A DNA stretch of 64,000 nucleotides from Lichenicoccus sp965276875 (GCF_965276875.1 NZ_OZ255701.1:248001-312000), one strand, 5' to 3'. Counted from the first letter of the stretch, positions 24,848 through 35,038 are shown. The notes: generated by a model not told the origin, from the sequence alone. Numbers and translations are program-made.

Positions 24848-26724
24848 ATGGGTTTCGTCGAGGCCGAGCGGATCGCGCGCAAGGCGGAGCGTCGGCATCA
24901 GGCTGGAGACGCCATCGCGGCGGAGCGGCTCTACGGCGAGGCACTCGTCGCCTGTCCGGGTCATGCCCGCAGCCTGCACGGGCTGGGCTGCCTGGCGCAT
25001 GCGGCAAGGCGGCCGGATATCGCGATCGGGCTGATCGGCCAGGCGGTGGCGGCGGCACCCGAGGTCGCGCCCTACATGATCTCGCTCGGGCTGGCGCTGC
25101 TCGACCGGGGGCATCTCGAGGAGGCACGGGCGGCGCTTGCGGTGGCGGTGCTGCGCGACGACACGGATGCACGGGCGCATCGCGCGCTGGCGCAGGCGCT
25201 GTCGCGGCTGGGGCGGCTGGAGGCTGCGGAGGCCAGCCTGGGCCGCGCGATTGCGCTCGAACCCGGCACGGCGGCGGCGCATCTCTCGCTGGGCGGCGTG
25301 TTGCGCGCGCGCGGCGCCATGGCCGACGCGCGCGTGGCCCTGCTTGCGGCGACGCGCCTGGCCCCCGGCGATCCGCTCGCCTGGCACGCGCTCGCAGCAC
25401 TGGACGCCGAGACCGGCGCGCTGGAGGCGGCGGAGGCGGCATTCCGGCGCGCGGCCACGCTGCTTCCGGACGATCCCGCGGCGCAGGCCAATCTCGGCAC
25501 CGCTTTGTTCGGGCTGGACCGGCTGGAGGCGGCGCGGCCATGTCTGGAGCGGGCGCGGGCGCTGGCACCGGACAATCCCGCGACCCTGAGCAGTCTCGGG
25601 CTGGTGCTGATCGGTCTCGGCGAAAGCCGCGAGGCGGAAACAATGCTGGCCGCGGCATCGCACCTGGCGCCGCAATCGGATGCGATTGCGATCAATCACG
25701 GCACGGCCCTGGCCGCCCTCGAACGCAATGCCGAGGCGGAGGCGGTCTATCGGCGCGTGCTGTCGCGCGCGCCGACGCAGGCGCAAGCCCGGTTCAATCT
25801 CGCCGCCATGCTGCTGGCGCGCGGCGCCCGACGCGAAGGCTGGGCGGCATTCGAGGCGCGCCTGGAGTTTCCCGGGCGCGAACCGCCGGGCTTGCCGCGA
25901 TGGGATGGCGGCGCTGTCGCGCGGGGCACCGTTCTGATCCGGCCGAGCAGGGGCTGGGCGACAGTCTGCAGTTCCTGCGTTGGGTGGCGCCGGCGTCGCG
26001 GAAAGCAATGATCCGGCTCGAACTGCCGGCGACATTGCGGCAGCTGACGGCCGGGCTGTTCGATCCGGCGCGCGTGAGCATCGCGGAACCTGGCGCAGGC
26101 TTGGCCGGCTGCATGGCGCAGGCCTCGCTGCTCAGCCTGCCGCATCTGCTTGGCGATGAGGGTGTGCCGCCGCTGTCGATCACGGCGCCAACGGCGGCAA
26201 CCATACGGCCGCCTACAGGGCTGCGCGTGGGCCTGGCCTGGGCCGGATCGCCCTCCTACCGCTTTGACCGCGCCCGCTCGCTGCGGCTTACGCAACTGGC
26301 GCCGCTCGCCGCCGTGCCGGACGTGCTGTTCGTCTCGCTGCAGCAAAGCGAGGCCGCCGACCAGGCCCGCAATCCCCCCCGCGGCATGCGTTTGATCGTG
26401 CCGGACCCGCCGCCGGCCGATCTCGCCGCGACCGCTTGCCTGATCGGCACGCTCGACTTGGTGATCAGCGTCGACACCATGATCGCGCATCTGGCGGGAA
26501 CGCTTGGCACGCCGGTGTGGCTGCTGGATCGCTTTGGCGGCGACTGGCGCTGGCAGTCCGGCTTCGATGGCGGCCGGGACTGGTATCCGTCATTGCGCCG
26601 GTTTGCTCAGACCGAGGCGCTGCCGCCGGCGCAAGCCTGGGAGGCGGTGATCGCGGGCTGCGCCGCCACCCTAGAGCACTACTCCCCCGCCGCTTGGCGC
26701 GGGAGTAGTGCTCTAGAATGCTGA
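24848..26724 (+). pseudogene. TPR-glycosyltransferase-like protein with a frameshift
   Basis: The first 365 residues are tetratricopeptide repeats (recurring ALALL, A..LGRAIALEPG and YRRVLSRAP units). The frame breaks at about 25942: one G seems missing where the expected reading is LIRAEQGLGDSLQFLRW. The second half continues in the other frame to 26724 and resembles the GT9/GT41-like domain of TPR glycosyltransferases: GLRVGLAWAGSP, FVSLQQSEAADQ, DLVISVDTMIAHLAGTLG and a WYPSLRRFAQ ending. It would be one protein of about 625 residues if the indel is an assembly error. The last codons run through a hairpin. Confidence 0.75.
26671..26716. repeat. CTAG-bounded hairpin, copy 1
   Basis: Perfect 16-bp inverted repeat: left arm CTAGAGCACTACTCCC (26671-26686), right arm 26701-26716, loop of 14 nt. 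There is no U-tract, so it is not a classic terminator. Bases 26694-26714 recur exactly at 30940-30960. It may act as a bidirectional transcription or mRNA end. Confidence 0.75.
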
Positions 26725-26788
26725 TAAGCGGGCAAATACGTCCGATCAGGTGACTGCACCTGATCGGATTTTGCCCTGGGTGCTGGCC

Positions 26789-27310
26789 TCAGCCGTTATG
26801 ATGCACCGCGACCAGGTCGATCCTGAATACCAGCGGCGAGTTCGGCGGGATCGGACCGGCTCCCTTGGCGCCGTAGCCGAGCTGCGACGGGATGTAGAGC
26901 ATCCACTCGTCACCCGGGCGCATCAGCTTGAGCGCCTGCATCCATCCGGGGATCAGTCCCTGGAACGGCAGACGTGCCATGCCGCCCTGCTGGTCGGTGC
27001 TGTCGAAGGTGGCACCGTCAGGCAGCGTGCCGTCATAGTTCAGCACCAGCTCGTCGCCGGGAGAAGGATGCGCGCCGCTGGGATCGCCCGACTTCAGCAC
27101 CTTGTATTCCAGGCCCGAGGGCAGCGTTGTCACACCGGGCTCGCGCGCCATCCGTGCCAGGAACGCAGCTCCCGGCTCCGCCGCATGGGCCGCGTGCGAC
27201 AGGCTGCCCGACAGACTGAACGCAAGGGCCGCGACCATGGCGAGAAGGCCGCTGGACAGCCAAGGGCGGACGCTGCGGGAGTGCGGCTCGCGCCTATCGT
27301 CAATGCACAT
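26789..27310 (-). CDS. FKBP-type peptidyl-prolyl isomerase, exported
   Basis: A 173-residue FKBP prolyl isomerase with an N-terminal signal segment (LLAMVAALAFSLSGSLSHAAHA), so it should act in the periplasm. The FKBP core shows LPSGLEYKVLKSG, VLNYDGTLPDGATFDST, LIPGWMQALKLMRPGDEWMLYIPSQLGYG and a final PLVFRIDLVAV, with the active-site aromatic residues present. The start at 27310 is supported by GGAG seven bases upstream. Confidence 0.9.
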   Translation of the reverse strand: MCIDDRREPHSRSVRPWLSSGLLAMVAALAFSLSGSLSHAAHAAEPGAAFLARMAREPGVTTLPSGLEYKVLKSGDPSGAHPSPGDELVLNYDGTLPDGATFDSTDQQGGMARLPFQGLIPGWMQALKLMRPGDEWMLYIPSQLGYGAKGAGPIPPNSPLVFRIDLVAVHHNG

Positions 27311-27470
27311 CGAAAGCTCCTGCAACTCGGGCGTTTCAAGCGGAATGCCTGGTGTCCAGAGGTGTCGAAAACCAGTCTGCCAGCAGGTAAATGTCAACAA
27401 CGCTTTGATCCGCGACAAGCTTTGACGCTATGAGGTTCGCTCCCGACACGTCTCGCAAGGGCATGGACCG

Positions 27471-28103
27471 ATGCTTTTATACTCCATCAGCGGCACCTGC
27501 TCCCTCGCTCCGCATATCCTGCTGGAATATATCGGAGCGCCGTTCGAGGTGAAGCTCCTTAATCGGGAGACCGGGGAAAACAAGGAAAACGCATATCTGG
27601 CGGTCAACCCCAAAGGGAGGGTGCCGGCCCTTGTGGTAGACGGCACGGTCATTCTGGAGAACGTCGCGATTCAACTGTATCTTGCCGAACGTTTTGCCGA
27701 GCGATCGCTCGCGCCCATCGATCTATTGCAGCGGGCGCGCTGGATGGCCGCTTTGACATGGATGTCCAACAGCGTTCACTTGAATTTTCGCCAATACCGC
27801 CGACCTGAATATTACACGCCGGATGAAAACGCTCGGGCCGCTGTGTCGGCACGCGGGAGGCAGGACTTCATCCGTGCACTGGAGGACCTCGACGATCAAT
27901 TGAAGGACGGACAGTGGTTGTTGGGCGATGAATTTTCGACCGCCGACGCTTATGCACATGTCTTTCACCTCTGGGGGCTGGGAGCGAAATTCCCCATCCA
28001 GCACCTTCGGAACCTGCATGAGCATGGGCAGGCCATGATGGCGATTCCCGCTACCCGTCGCGCGTTCGAGCGTGAGGGTGTCCTTGCAACTATATTCGAC
28101 TGA
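27471..28103 (+). CDS. Glutathione S-transferase
   Basis: A 210-residue GST of the bacterial beta/BphK-like group. The N-terminal thioredoxin fold has the beta-class cysteine (Cys10 in YSISGTCSLAPH) and the glutathione-binding NPKGRVPALVVDG and VAIQLYLAE segments. The helical C-terminal domain contains LLGDEFSTADAYAHV. GC content is a little lower than average for the window. Converges on the porin pseudogene. Confidence 0.9.
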   Translation: MLLYSISGTCSLAPHILLEYIGAPFEVKLLNRETGENKENAYLAVNPKGRVPALVVDGTVILENVAIQLYLAERFAERSLAPIDLLQRARWMAALTWMSNSVHLNFRQYRRPEYYTPDENARAAVSARGRQDFIRALEDLDDQLKDGQWLLGDEFSTADAYAHVFHLWGLGAKFPIQHLRNLHEHGQAMMAIPATRRAFEREGVLATIFD

Positions 28104-28114
28104 TGGCCGCGAAC

Positions 28115-29298
28115 TCAAAAATTGACGTTGGTGCGAAAACCCAGCACGGCGCCGTCCCGGATGCGGCTCGTCGCACCCGGGCGGATCAGGTATTGGAAAG
28201 CGGCATACCCGTCACTTCGGCGATCTCCTGGAAGCGGGTGAAGTCGCCGCTCATCTCGATCCGGTGGTCGTCGAGGCCGAGATAATCCTCCGGCCGGCCC
28301 CAGGGCGCGCCGCTCGCGATTGGGCTGAACTTGTCGGTGGCATGCACGTAGCCGGCAAAGGCGATCACCCCGTCGGTATCGGTCTTGCCCTCCCGGAGCA
28401 GCATCTGGTCGACCAGCACGTAATACATGTCGCGACGATGGCTGCCGCAGGTTGGCCCTGCCGAGGCGTGGCACCCAGCCGATTTCGAGCGGGATCGACA
28501 CGCCGGATTTGTGCAAGCCGGCCCAGGCCCAGCCGGAGATGCCGCCGCCACCGGTGCCGAAATCGGTGTCGGTCTGATGCAACCCGAGCATGGCGTAGAG
28601 CTGCGGGATCGGGATCCAGCGGATTTGGCCGCCGAAGCTCGCCTGCGGCAAGTTCTGTTCGCCGGGATAGTTCGGTAGTGGATGCGGGTTGCCGCAGAAC
28701 AGCACGTTCATGAAGCGGCAATAGCGCGGCGAGGCGGCGAAGTAGGTGCCGACCGGCAGCCAGCCGCCGACCAGGTCGATGCGGTCATGGTCGATGGACT
28801 GCTCCCAGTAGCTATGGACGAGGTGGGCAACGACATTGCCGCGTCCGCCACAGATCTCCTGGGTGGTGGCGAGGTCCTCGCCGATCGCGTCAATCGAGAC
28901 ACGGCGGCCGTTGCCGTTGACGATCATGACATGGAACGCCGAGCCCTTGAGGCCGGCGAGCTCGTCGAGGTCGAGATCCACCTCGAGGCCCACCTGGCCG
29001 GCAAAGTCGAACGACTGCCGCCGGCCTCCGTTGCCGGAATTCTCCGTCAGCCAGTCGAGACTGACGGATACGCCATGCTGGTCGAGCCAGGTGCGCGCCC
29101 CACCCCAATCGCCGAACAAATGCCCCCCGAGAAGGGTGCGCCGAACAGCGGTCCCAGCCCAGGCGTTGAGATCTGCTGGCTGGGGCCGCCGGCAAAGCCG
29201 GAGCGCGGCGAGGACACCCGCGGGCTTGCGGTGCTCGCCGGCGGCTGCCCCGCGCGCGGGGCGACTGGGGCGATCCCGAAATACGCAGACACGAGCAT
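28115..29298 (-). pseudogene. OprB-type carbohydrate porin, frameshifted
   Basis: Homology to OprB porins runs through three frames: a signal-like N-terminus (MLVSAYFGIAPVAPRAG), then HLFGDWGGARTWLDQHGV and GGWLPVGTYFAASPRYCRFMNVLFCGN, then MYYVLVDQMLLREG and IAFAGYVHATDKFSPI, then AFQYLIRPG to the end. At least three frame changes (near 29125, 28440 and 28200) are needed. An intact copy would carry sugars across the outer membrane, consistent with the sugar symporter next door. Confidence 0.8.
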
Positions 29299-29395
29299 GA
29301 TGGCAACGTGTCATGCGCGACCCACGAGGCTGCTTGGAGCGCGGTGCAACTTGCAGGCTGCACGGTCGTTGACGGACGGGGATAGGATTTCGTCG

Positions 29396-30787
29396 ATGAG
29401 CACAGCGACGTTTGCCGCCAAGCCGGCATCCAGCAACGCCAAAACGCTGCTGACGGGTGGCCTCGCTGCTCTGGCGGGCCTGATGTTCGGTCTCGATATC
29501 GGCGTGATCTCCGGGGCGCTGTCGTTCATCGGCAAGACCTTCGAGGTCGGCGATCATGTCCAGGAAATCATTGTCAGCAGCATGATGTTTGGCGCGGCCC
29601 TCGGTGCTCTGCTGGCAGGCTATCTGTCCGCAAGCTTCGGTCGCAAGCGCTCGCTGATCCTCAGTGCGGCCTTGTTCGTCGCAAGCTCGCTGCTCTGCGC
29701 GTTTGCCTGGTCGGTGGCGGTGCTGATCGCGGCGCGCGTCATCCTTGGCTTGGCCATCGGGCTCGCCACCTTCACGGCACCGCTCTACATCTCCGAGATC
29801 GCCGATGAGCGCCGGCGCGGCGCGATGATCTCGACCTACCAGCTGATGATCACGGTGGGCATCCTGGTGGCCTTCATCTCCGATGCGCTGCTTGCCTATA
29901 GCGGTGCCTGGCGCTGGATGCTCGGGTTGGTGGCGGTACCGGGCGCGCTGTTCTTCGCCGGTGTGTTCCTGCTGCCGGACAGTCCGCGCTGGCTGAAGAT
30001 GCGCGGCCGCGATCAGGAGGCGCTCGACGTGCTGGTCGCGTTGCGCGAGGACCCTGAGATCGCGAGGCGCGAGGCCGCCGATATCGACGAACAGTTGCAG
30101 CAAAAGCAGCACGGCTGGTCGCTGTTCACCGGCAATGCCAATTTCCGCCGCTCGGTGCTACTCGGCATCATGTTGCAGGTCATGCAGCAATTCACCGGCA
30201 TGAACGTGGTGATGTATTACGCGCCGCGCATCTTCAAGCTGGCGGGCTTCGGCCAGGACGCGCAGATGTGGGGCACCGCCATCGTCGGCGTGGTCAATGT
30301 CTTGGCGACCTTCATCGCCATCGGGCTGGTCGATCGTGCCGGGCGCCGCCCGATGCTGACGGCAGGATTTGCGGTGATGGCGCTCGGCATGGGCATCCTC
30401 GGGCTGCTGATCTATGCCGGTATCGACAGCGAGACGCAGCGCCTGCTCGCGATCGGCGTCCTGCTCTGCTTCATCACCGGGTTTGCCTTCTCCGCGGGGC
30501 CGCTGGTCTGGGTGCTGTGCTCGGAAGTGCAGCCCCTGAAAGGCCGCGATTTCGGCATTGCGGTCTCGACCTTCACCAATTGGGCTGCCAATTTCGTAGT
30601 CGGCGTGACGTTCCTGACGATGCTGCACTCGCTTGGCGACGCCGAGACCTTCTGGGTTTATGGCGGCTTCAATGCGCTGTTCATCATCGTCACCCTGGCC
30701 TTCGTGCCGGAAACCAAGGGCATCTCGCTCGAGGCGATCGAACGCAAGCTGATGGCAGGTCGGCCGCTTCGCCGGATTGGTCGCTAG
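29396..30787 (+). CDS. Sugar:proton symporter, GalP/XylE-like MFS
   Basis: A 463-residue, 12-helix sugar porter. Family signatures are FGLDIGVISGAL in helix 1, GRKRSLILSA, GLAIGLATFTAPLYISEIADERRRG, LQVMQQFTGMNVVMYYAP in helix 7, DRAGRRPMLTAG and VPETKGISLEAIE at the C-terminus. The start at 29396 has AGGA 9 bases upstream. The porin pseudogene is divergent from it. The nearby galactonate-type operon makes galactose or a related hexose a reasonable guess. Confidence 0.88.
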   Translation: MSTATFAAKPASSNAKTLLTGGLAALAGLMFGLDIGVISGALSFIGKTFEVGDHVQEIIVSSMMFGAALGALLAGYLSASFGRKRSLILSAALFVASSLLCAFAWSVAVLIAARVILGLAIGLATFTAPLYISEIADERRRGAMISTYQLMITVGILVAFISDALLAYSGAWRWMLGLVAVPGALFFAGVFLLPDSPRWLKMRGRDQEALDVLVALREDPEIARREAADIDEQLQQKQHGWSLFTGNANFRRSVLLGIMLQVMQQFTGMNVVMYYAPRIFKLAGFGQDAQMWGTAIVGVVNVLATFIAIGLVDRAGRRPMLTAGFAVMALGMGILGLLIYAGIDSETQRLLAIGVLLCFITGFAFSAGPLVWVLCSEVQPLKGRDFGIAVSTFTNWAANFVVGVTFLTMLHSLGDAETFWVYGGFNALFIIVTLAFVPETKGISLEAIERKLMAGRPLRRIGR

Positions 30788-30928
30788 AGAGGGGCGGTCA
30801 CACTCTAACTCGGCCCATGAAGACCAGCACTTCCACGACCCGTCCCGTCCCGCTGCCGGCGAGTTTGCTCCTCGCCGGCAGCACCCCATACTTGCCGGAA
30901 TGGGCGAGGAAGTCATAAGGCAATCGAT

Positions 30929-30960
30929 TCCCGCGCCGATTGGCGCGGGAGTAGTGCTCT
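30929..30960. repeat. Hairpin, copy 2
   Basis: TCCCGCGCC-GATT-GGCGCGGGA forms a 9-bp perfect stem (30929-30950), followed by AGTAGTGCTCT. The 21 bases 30940-30960 are identical to 26694-26714. It lies between the symporter gene and the IS630 remnant. Confidence 0.7.
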
Positions 30961-30971
30961 CTTGCTCTGAC

Positions 30972-31277
30972 TCAATCGGAAGCTACAGGCAGACGGTTAA
31001 GCTTGGCGAGGATGGTGTCGGCTGGCTTGGTCCAGACGAAAGGCTTCGGGTTGCGGTTGTGGTCACGGATGTGGCTGCGGATGGCGTTCTGGAGATCGGC
31101 GACGGAGGTGAAGACCACTTTGGCGGCGAACGCCCGATCGTTGGGTTTCTTGAAAGTTTCGAGCCGGTGCGGCTGCAGGCGATGGGCCTGCCAGAGGCGC
31201 TGGACCGCGAGACGCGCGCGGTCTGCCGAGTTGACGACGCAAATAACGGTCTGTGCCATACACAGCGAATTGCACAA
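30972..31277 (-). mobile_element. IS630-family transposase remnant, internally deleted
   Basis: A 101-residue frame joins two distant parts of an IS630 transposase. RLAVQRLWQAHRLQPHRLETFKKPND is the N-terminal helix-turn-helix region, and FTSVADLQNAIRSHIRDHNRNPKPFVWTKPADTILAK is the C-terminus. The DDE catalytic core between them is missing, so it cannot transpose on its own. Terminal repeats were not identified. Confidence 0.75.
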
Positions 31278-31331
31278 TCCAGCCGAAAAGTGAATCTTCC
31301 GTTTGGTTCAGAGCAATAACATACTGATGTT

Positions 31332-31345
31332 GTGCAGCGCTGCAC
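31332..31345. promoter_or_regulatory. Perfect 14-bp palindrome upstream of the GGDEF-EAL gene
   Basis: GTGCAGCGCTGCAC lies 49 bp before the start codon of the gene at 31395. It could be an operator or a short hairpin; no regulator is identified. Confidence 0.35.
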
Positions 31346-31394
31346 GAGAGCGCCGCAGCCTTTACCCGGTCTCTTCCAAATTCAGAGTAGGTAG

Positions 31395-33494
31395 ATGCCT
31401 CGCAAGTTCGGATCGGCTGCCCCACTAGACCTGACCCGCCTGCAAAAAGCATCGCAGTACGCGGTGGTCCTGGTCGACGGGGACGGGATTGTAACAGCCT
31501 GGAGCAATGCGGCTTGTACTGTTTTTGGCTGGTCGGCCGATGAAATGATCGGGCGGACCTTCGCGCTGCTCTTTCTGCAAGGCGATCGCGAAGCCGGGCT
31601 GCCGGCGCTCGAACTCTCGGATGCTCGTGAGAGAGGGTGCTGTGACGACGCACGTTGGTTGCTCCGCAAGGATGGTAGCCGGTTCTGGGCATCGGGAATG
31701 GTATTATCGCTTGCGGACGGATACCCGTGCTCATTCATCAAGGTCGTGCGCGACCGCACCCAAGAGAAGAACGCGCAAGAGGCGATCAGGGCAAGCGAGG
31801 CTCAACACCGGCTCATTACGGAGAGCGTGCCGCAGCTTGTCTGGCGTTCGCGAATCGATGGCCACTGGGACTGGGCAAGTCCGCAATGGACTTCCTACAC
31901 CGGACAGTCGCAGGCAGGCAGCCTTGGTCACGGCTGGCTCGAAATGGTTCATCCAGAAGACCGTGACGAGACGGAGCGGGTGTGGTCGTCAGCCACCAGC
32001 CAAGGCATGGAATTCGAGGTCGAACACCGGCTGAGGCGTCACAATGGCGGCTATTTCTGGTTCAAAACCAGGGCCGTGCCGTTGCGCGAAGCCGCGGGCG
32101 AGCGACCGGCGCTTCTGCATTGGTTCGGCACCTCGACCGATATCCATGCGGCCAGGGAGGCACAGGATCGCATCCTGTTCCTTGCCCATCATGACGCACT
32201 GACCGGGGCCGCCAACCGCATCCTGCTCCAGGAGACCCTGGAGCGGCAGCTGCCTGCCGCGCGGTCCGGGCGGGAACTCGGCGTTTTCTACATCGATCTG
32301 GATCGCTTCAAGGAGTGCAACGACCGCATCGGCTACAGTGGCGGCGATGCGGTGCTGCGGCAGATTGCTGAACGGCTACGGTCGTCGCTGCCAGAGACGG
32401 CCCTCCTGGCGAGAGTTGGCGGCGATGAATTTGTCGTTCTTCAGGATGGTGCCAATGCGAGCGAGCTCGAACGCGTCGCCCAGACCCTGACGCGCAGTGT
32501 CGAAGGCCCCTTGCATGTGGATGAGCATGTCTTCCATCTCGGCGCCAGCGTCGGTGTAGCCGTCTGCCCAGGTGACGGCTCGAATGCCGATGAGCTCATA
32601 CGGCGCGCGACAGTCTCGTTGGCGCGCGCGAAGGCGGACGGCGGCAATCGCGCTTACCGCTTCAACAATGCCATGGATGAAGCCGCGCGGGCCCGTCGGG
32701 TGCTGATCGGTGATCTCGATGACGCGATCGAGAACGGCGGGCTGCATCTGCACTACCAGCCGTTCTTTTCACTGGCCGATGGAAGGCTGCGGGGCTTTGA
32801 AGCGCTGGCACGCTGGAATCATCCGCGGCGCGGCACGGTCTCACCGTCCGAGTTCATCCCTTTGGCCGAGACATCCGGCAGGGTCGACCGGCTCGGAATA
32901 TGGGCACTCAACCGCGCGTGCGCCGCGGCGCAATCATGGCTCGAACCGTGCGCCATCGCGGTCAATCTGTCAGCCGCCCAGTTCCGCGGGGAGGGCCTTA
33001 CAGGTCACATAGCGGCCGCCCTGGAACGGACCGGCCTTGCGCCCGAACGCCTCGAACTGGAAGTCACCGAGAGCCTGCTGATCGAGGATACCGAAAGCGT
33101 TCTGCGCAAGCTCCGCGCCATCAGGGAGCTCGGGCTCAGGATCGCACTGGACGATTTCGGGACTGGCTACTCCAGCCTCAGCTACCTGCGACGCTTTCCG
33201 TTTGACAAGGTCAAGATCGATCGTTCGTTCGTGCAAGGCATGAGCGAGGACAAAGCGGCGGCGGCGATCGTGGCGGCGATCGTCTCTCTCGGACACTCGC
33301 TGGACCTCACAATTACTGCCGAAGGTGTGGAAACCGAGCATCAGCTCGAGCTGCTGCGTCGGGCGGGGTGCGACGAGGCGCAGGGTTATCTGCTTGGAAT
33401 CCCGCGCGAGCAAACCGAGGCGATCATACGCAGGGATTACGCCTGGATCGCGTCCACATCGCCGAGGACCAAATCGTCGGGCAGCGGCTCGTAA
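31395..33494 (+). CDS. PAS-PAS-GGDEF-EAL cyclic di-GMP enzyme
   Basis: A 699-residue soluble signalling protein. PAS domain 1 spans about residues 12-130 (VLVDGDGIVTAWSNAACTVFGW) and PAS 2 about 135-265 (SYTGQSQAGSLGHGWLEMVHPEDR), then a diguanylate cyclase domain with intact GGDEF (about residue 344) and a phosphodiesterase domain with intact EAL (GFEALARWNHP, about 470), DDFGTGYSSLSYL, KIDRSFV and EGVETE. Both catalytic halves look competent. No membrane segment is present, so the PAS domains probably sense a cytoplasmic cue. The usual QGYLFG reads QGYLLG. Confidence 0.93.
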   Translation: MPRKFGSAAPLDLTRLQKASQYAVVLVDGDGIVTAWSNAACTVFGWSADEMIGRTFALLFLQGDREAGLPALELSDARERGCCDDARWLLRKDGSRFWASGMVLSLADGYPCSFIKVVRDRTQEKNAQEAIRASEAQHRLITESVPQLVWRSRIDGHWDWASPQWTSYTGQSQAGSLGHGWLEMVHPEDRDETERVWSSATSQGMEFEVEHRLRRHNGGYFWFKTRAVPLREAAGERPALLHWFGTSTDIHAAREAQDRILFLAHHDALTGAANRILLQETLERQLPAARSGRELGVFYIDLDRFKECNDRIGYSGGDAVLRQIAERLRSSLPETALLARVGGDEFVVLQDGANASELERVAQTLTRSVEGPLHVDEHVFHLGASVGVAVCPGDGSNADELIRRATVSLARAKADGGNRAYRFNNAMDEAARARRVLIGDLDDAIENGGLHLHYQPFFSLADGRLRGFEALARWNHPRRGTVSPSEFIPLAETSGRVDRLGIWALNRACAAAQSWLEPCAIAVNLSAAQFRGEGLTGHIAAALERTGLAPERLELEVTESLLIEDTESVLRKLRAIRELGLRIALDDFGTGYSSLSYLRRFPFDKVKIDRSFVQGMSEDKAAAAIVAAIVSLGHSLDLTITAEGVETEHQLELLRRAGCDEAQGYLLGIPREQTEAIIRRDYAWIASTSPRTKSSGSGS

Positions 33495-33511
33495 TTGGCA
33501 ACGCAGCACAG

Positions 33512-33949
33512 CTACAGCATCAGGCGCGAGAGTGCCTCGCCTACGAGCGCGTCAGTGTCCTGCGTGAGCTCGCGCAGGCGACCGTCGATGAGAAGCATCG
33601 CAAGGCCGTGCGCGATGGCCCAGGCCGCGGCGGCATCGGCCGTTGCGTCGGCGCGCGGGGAGGATTGCCCCGCGGCAGCGGCGGCCTCGGCGAGAGCGCC
33701 ATAAGCGGCCTGCATGGCATCGCGCAGGGCTGGACGCTCCCGGTCGAGACGCTCGCCGCGGAACATCAGCAGGAACAGGTCCGGATGGTTCCTGGCGAAG
33801 CGCACGTAGCCCGCGCCCATGGCGTGCAAACGATCGGCTGGTGCCTGACCAGCAGCGTCCATCCCCGCAAGCAGGGCGGCACGGAACCGCACGTACCCCA
33901 GAGCTGCAAGTTCGCTCAACAACCCGGTCAGGTCGCCGAAATGATGAGC
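33512..33949 (-). pseudogene. TetR-family regulator lacking its DNA-binding domain
   Basis: The frame encodes the ligand-binding half of a TetR regulator with a WHG-type C-terminal domain (LHAMGAGYVRFARNHPDLFLLMF, AAAWAIAHGLAMLLIDG). Reading back upstream, HHFGDLTGLLSELA is the end of the helix-turn-helix domain, but the preceding 40 residues of a TetR HTH are absent. It looks truncated at about 33950. Confidence 0.65.
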
Positions 33950-34141
33950 GGGTGGCGCGTGCGAGACCCCGACCCTGCGAGCTTTGCGGTCGTGACCCTC
34001 ACCGCGCTGCCGCGCCCGGTCGCCTTCATCGGCCCGACCTTGATCGGCACGCCGCTGATCACGTTGCTCGCCACCCGCCTCACGCTGGCGCTGCGGCGCG
34101 GGCAGACGCCGGGGGAAATCCTGCGCGCGCGAGCGGTGTAG
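33941..34141 (+). other. Possible coding remnant, 66 codons
   Basis: A short frame with coding-like composition and hydrophobic character (FAVVTLTALPRPVAFIGPTLIGTPLITLLATRLTL). It abuts the truncated TetR gene and may be the C-terminal end of a lost membrane protein. No family was recognised. Confidence 0.2.
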
Positions 34142-34150
34142 GGCGCTCGT

Positions 34151-35038
34151 TCAACCGGCAAAGCGGGTGCAGGCCGGACCGGAGACGCCGGCGTCCAGTG
34201 CGAACAGCGCGCCGGCCAAGAACTGCGCGCGCATCTGCGGCTGGCTGAGGTCCATGCAGGAGCTGGTGATGAAGAGGGTGGCGAGGTCGCGGCCGCCGAA
34301 GACGCAGGAGGTGGGCCGGCTGACCGGCATCGCGACGATCTCGCGCACGCTTCCGTCCGGGGCGTAGCGCACGATCCGGCCGCCGTCCCATTGTGCGTTC
34401 CAGATGCAGCCCTCGTTGTCAACCGCGCTGCCGTCCGGGACAGCGTCGCCGGCGTCCAGCGTTACCAGGTCGCGACGCGCGCCGAGTTCCCCCGAGGCGA
34501 GGTCGAAATCATAGGCGCGTATGATCCGCTCCGGACTGTCGGCGAAATAGAACAGGTCGCCAGCAGGGCTGAAATTGATGCCATTGGAGATGCGGATGTC
34601 TGTCTCGACGCAGGTGCAGGTGAGATCGGCGTCGATGCGCAACAGCATGCCGCACGGGGCATCATCGACCTCGTTCATGGTGCCGATCCAGAGCCGGCCG
34701 TTGGCATCGGTGCGGGAATCGTTGAAGCGGGTGCGCGGGTCGGCCCGGTCGAGCGCGAAGACGGTCTGGAGGGCGCCGCTGTCGGGGTCGAACAGAGCGA
34801 TTTCGCGCGACAGGGCCACGAGCAGGCTGCCCTGGGCGCGTGGCACCACGCAGGTGATGCGGTCGGGCATGCGCCAGACGCGGCTTTCGCCGGTCTCGGG
34901 ATGCATCCGGTGGATGCGACGGGCGAAGATGTCGGTCCAGTATAGCGACTGCGTCGCTGCGTCCCAGAATGGCGCCTCGCCGAGCAGGGCAAAAGCGGGA
35001 TCGATGCAGCGGACCGGCCTCATGCTGCCCGTCTTCAT
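34151..35038 (-). CDS. SMP-30/gluconolactonase family lactonase
   Basis: A 295-residue six-bladed beta-propeller lactonase. Metal ligands are visible in LLGEAPFW (Glu), RISNGINFSP (Asn) and VPDGSAVDNEG (Asp). It would open galactono- or glucono-lactone before dehydration to the 2-keto-3-deoxy acid. It is the last gene of the dgoR-dgoK-dgoA operon and its start overlaps the dgoA stop (ATGA). A second ATG five codons in is possible. Confidence 0.88.
   Translation of the reverse strand: MKTGSMRPVRCIDPAFALLGEAPFWDAATQSLYWTDIFARRIHRMHPETGESRVWRMPDRITCVVPRAQGSLLVALSREIALFDPDSGALQTVFALDRADPRTRFNDSRTDANGRLWIGTMNEVDDAPCGMLLRIDADLTCTCVETDIRISNGINFSPAGDLFYFADSPERIIRAYDFDLASGELGARRDLVTLDAGDAVPDGSAVDNEGCIWNAQWDGGRIVRYAPDGSVREIVAMPVSRPTSCVFGGRDLATLFITSSCMDLSQPQMRAQFLAGALFALDAGVSGPACTRFAG

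Noticed and set aside
28682..29395. Long plus-strand N-terminal extension of the sugar symporter
   Set aside because: It lies antisense to the porin pseudogene; the symporter family starts at the ATG at 29396 with a ribosome-binding site.
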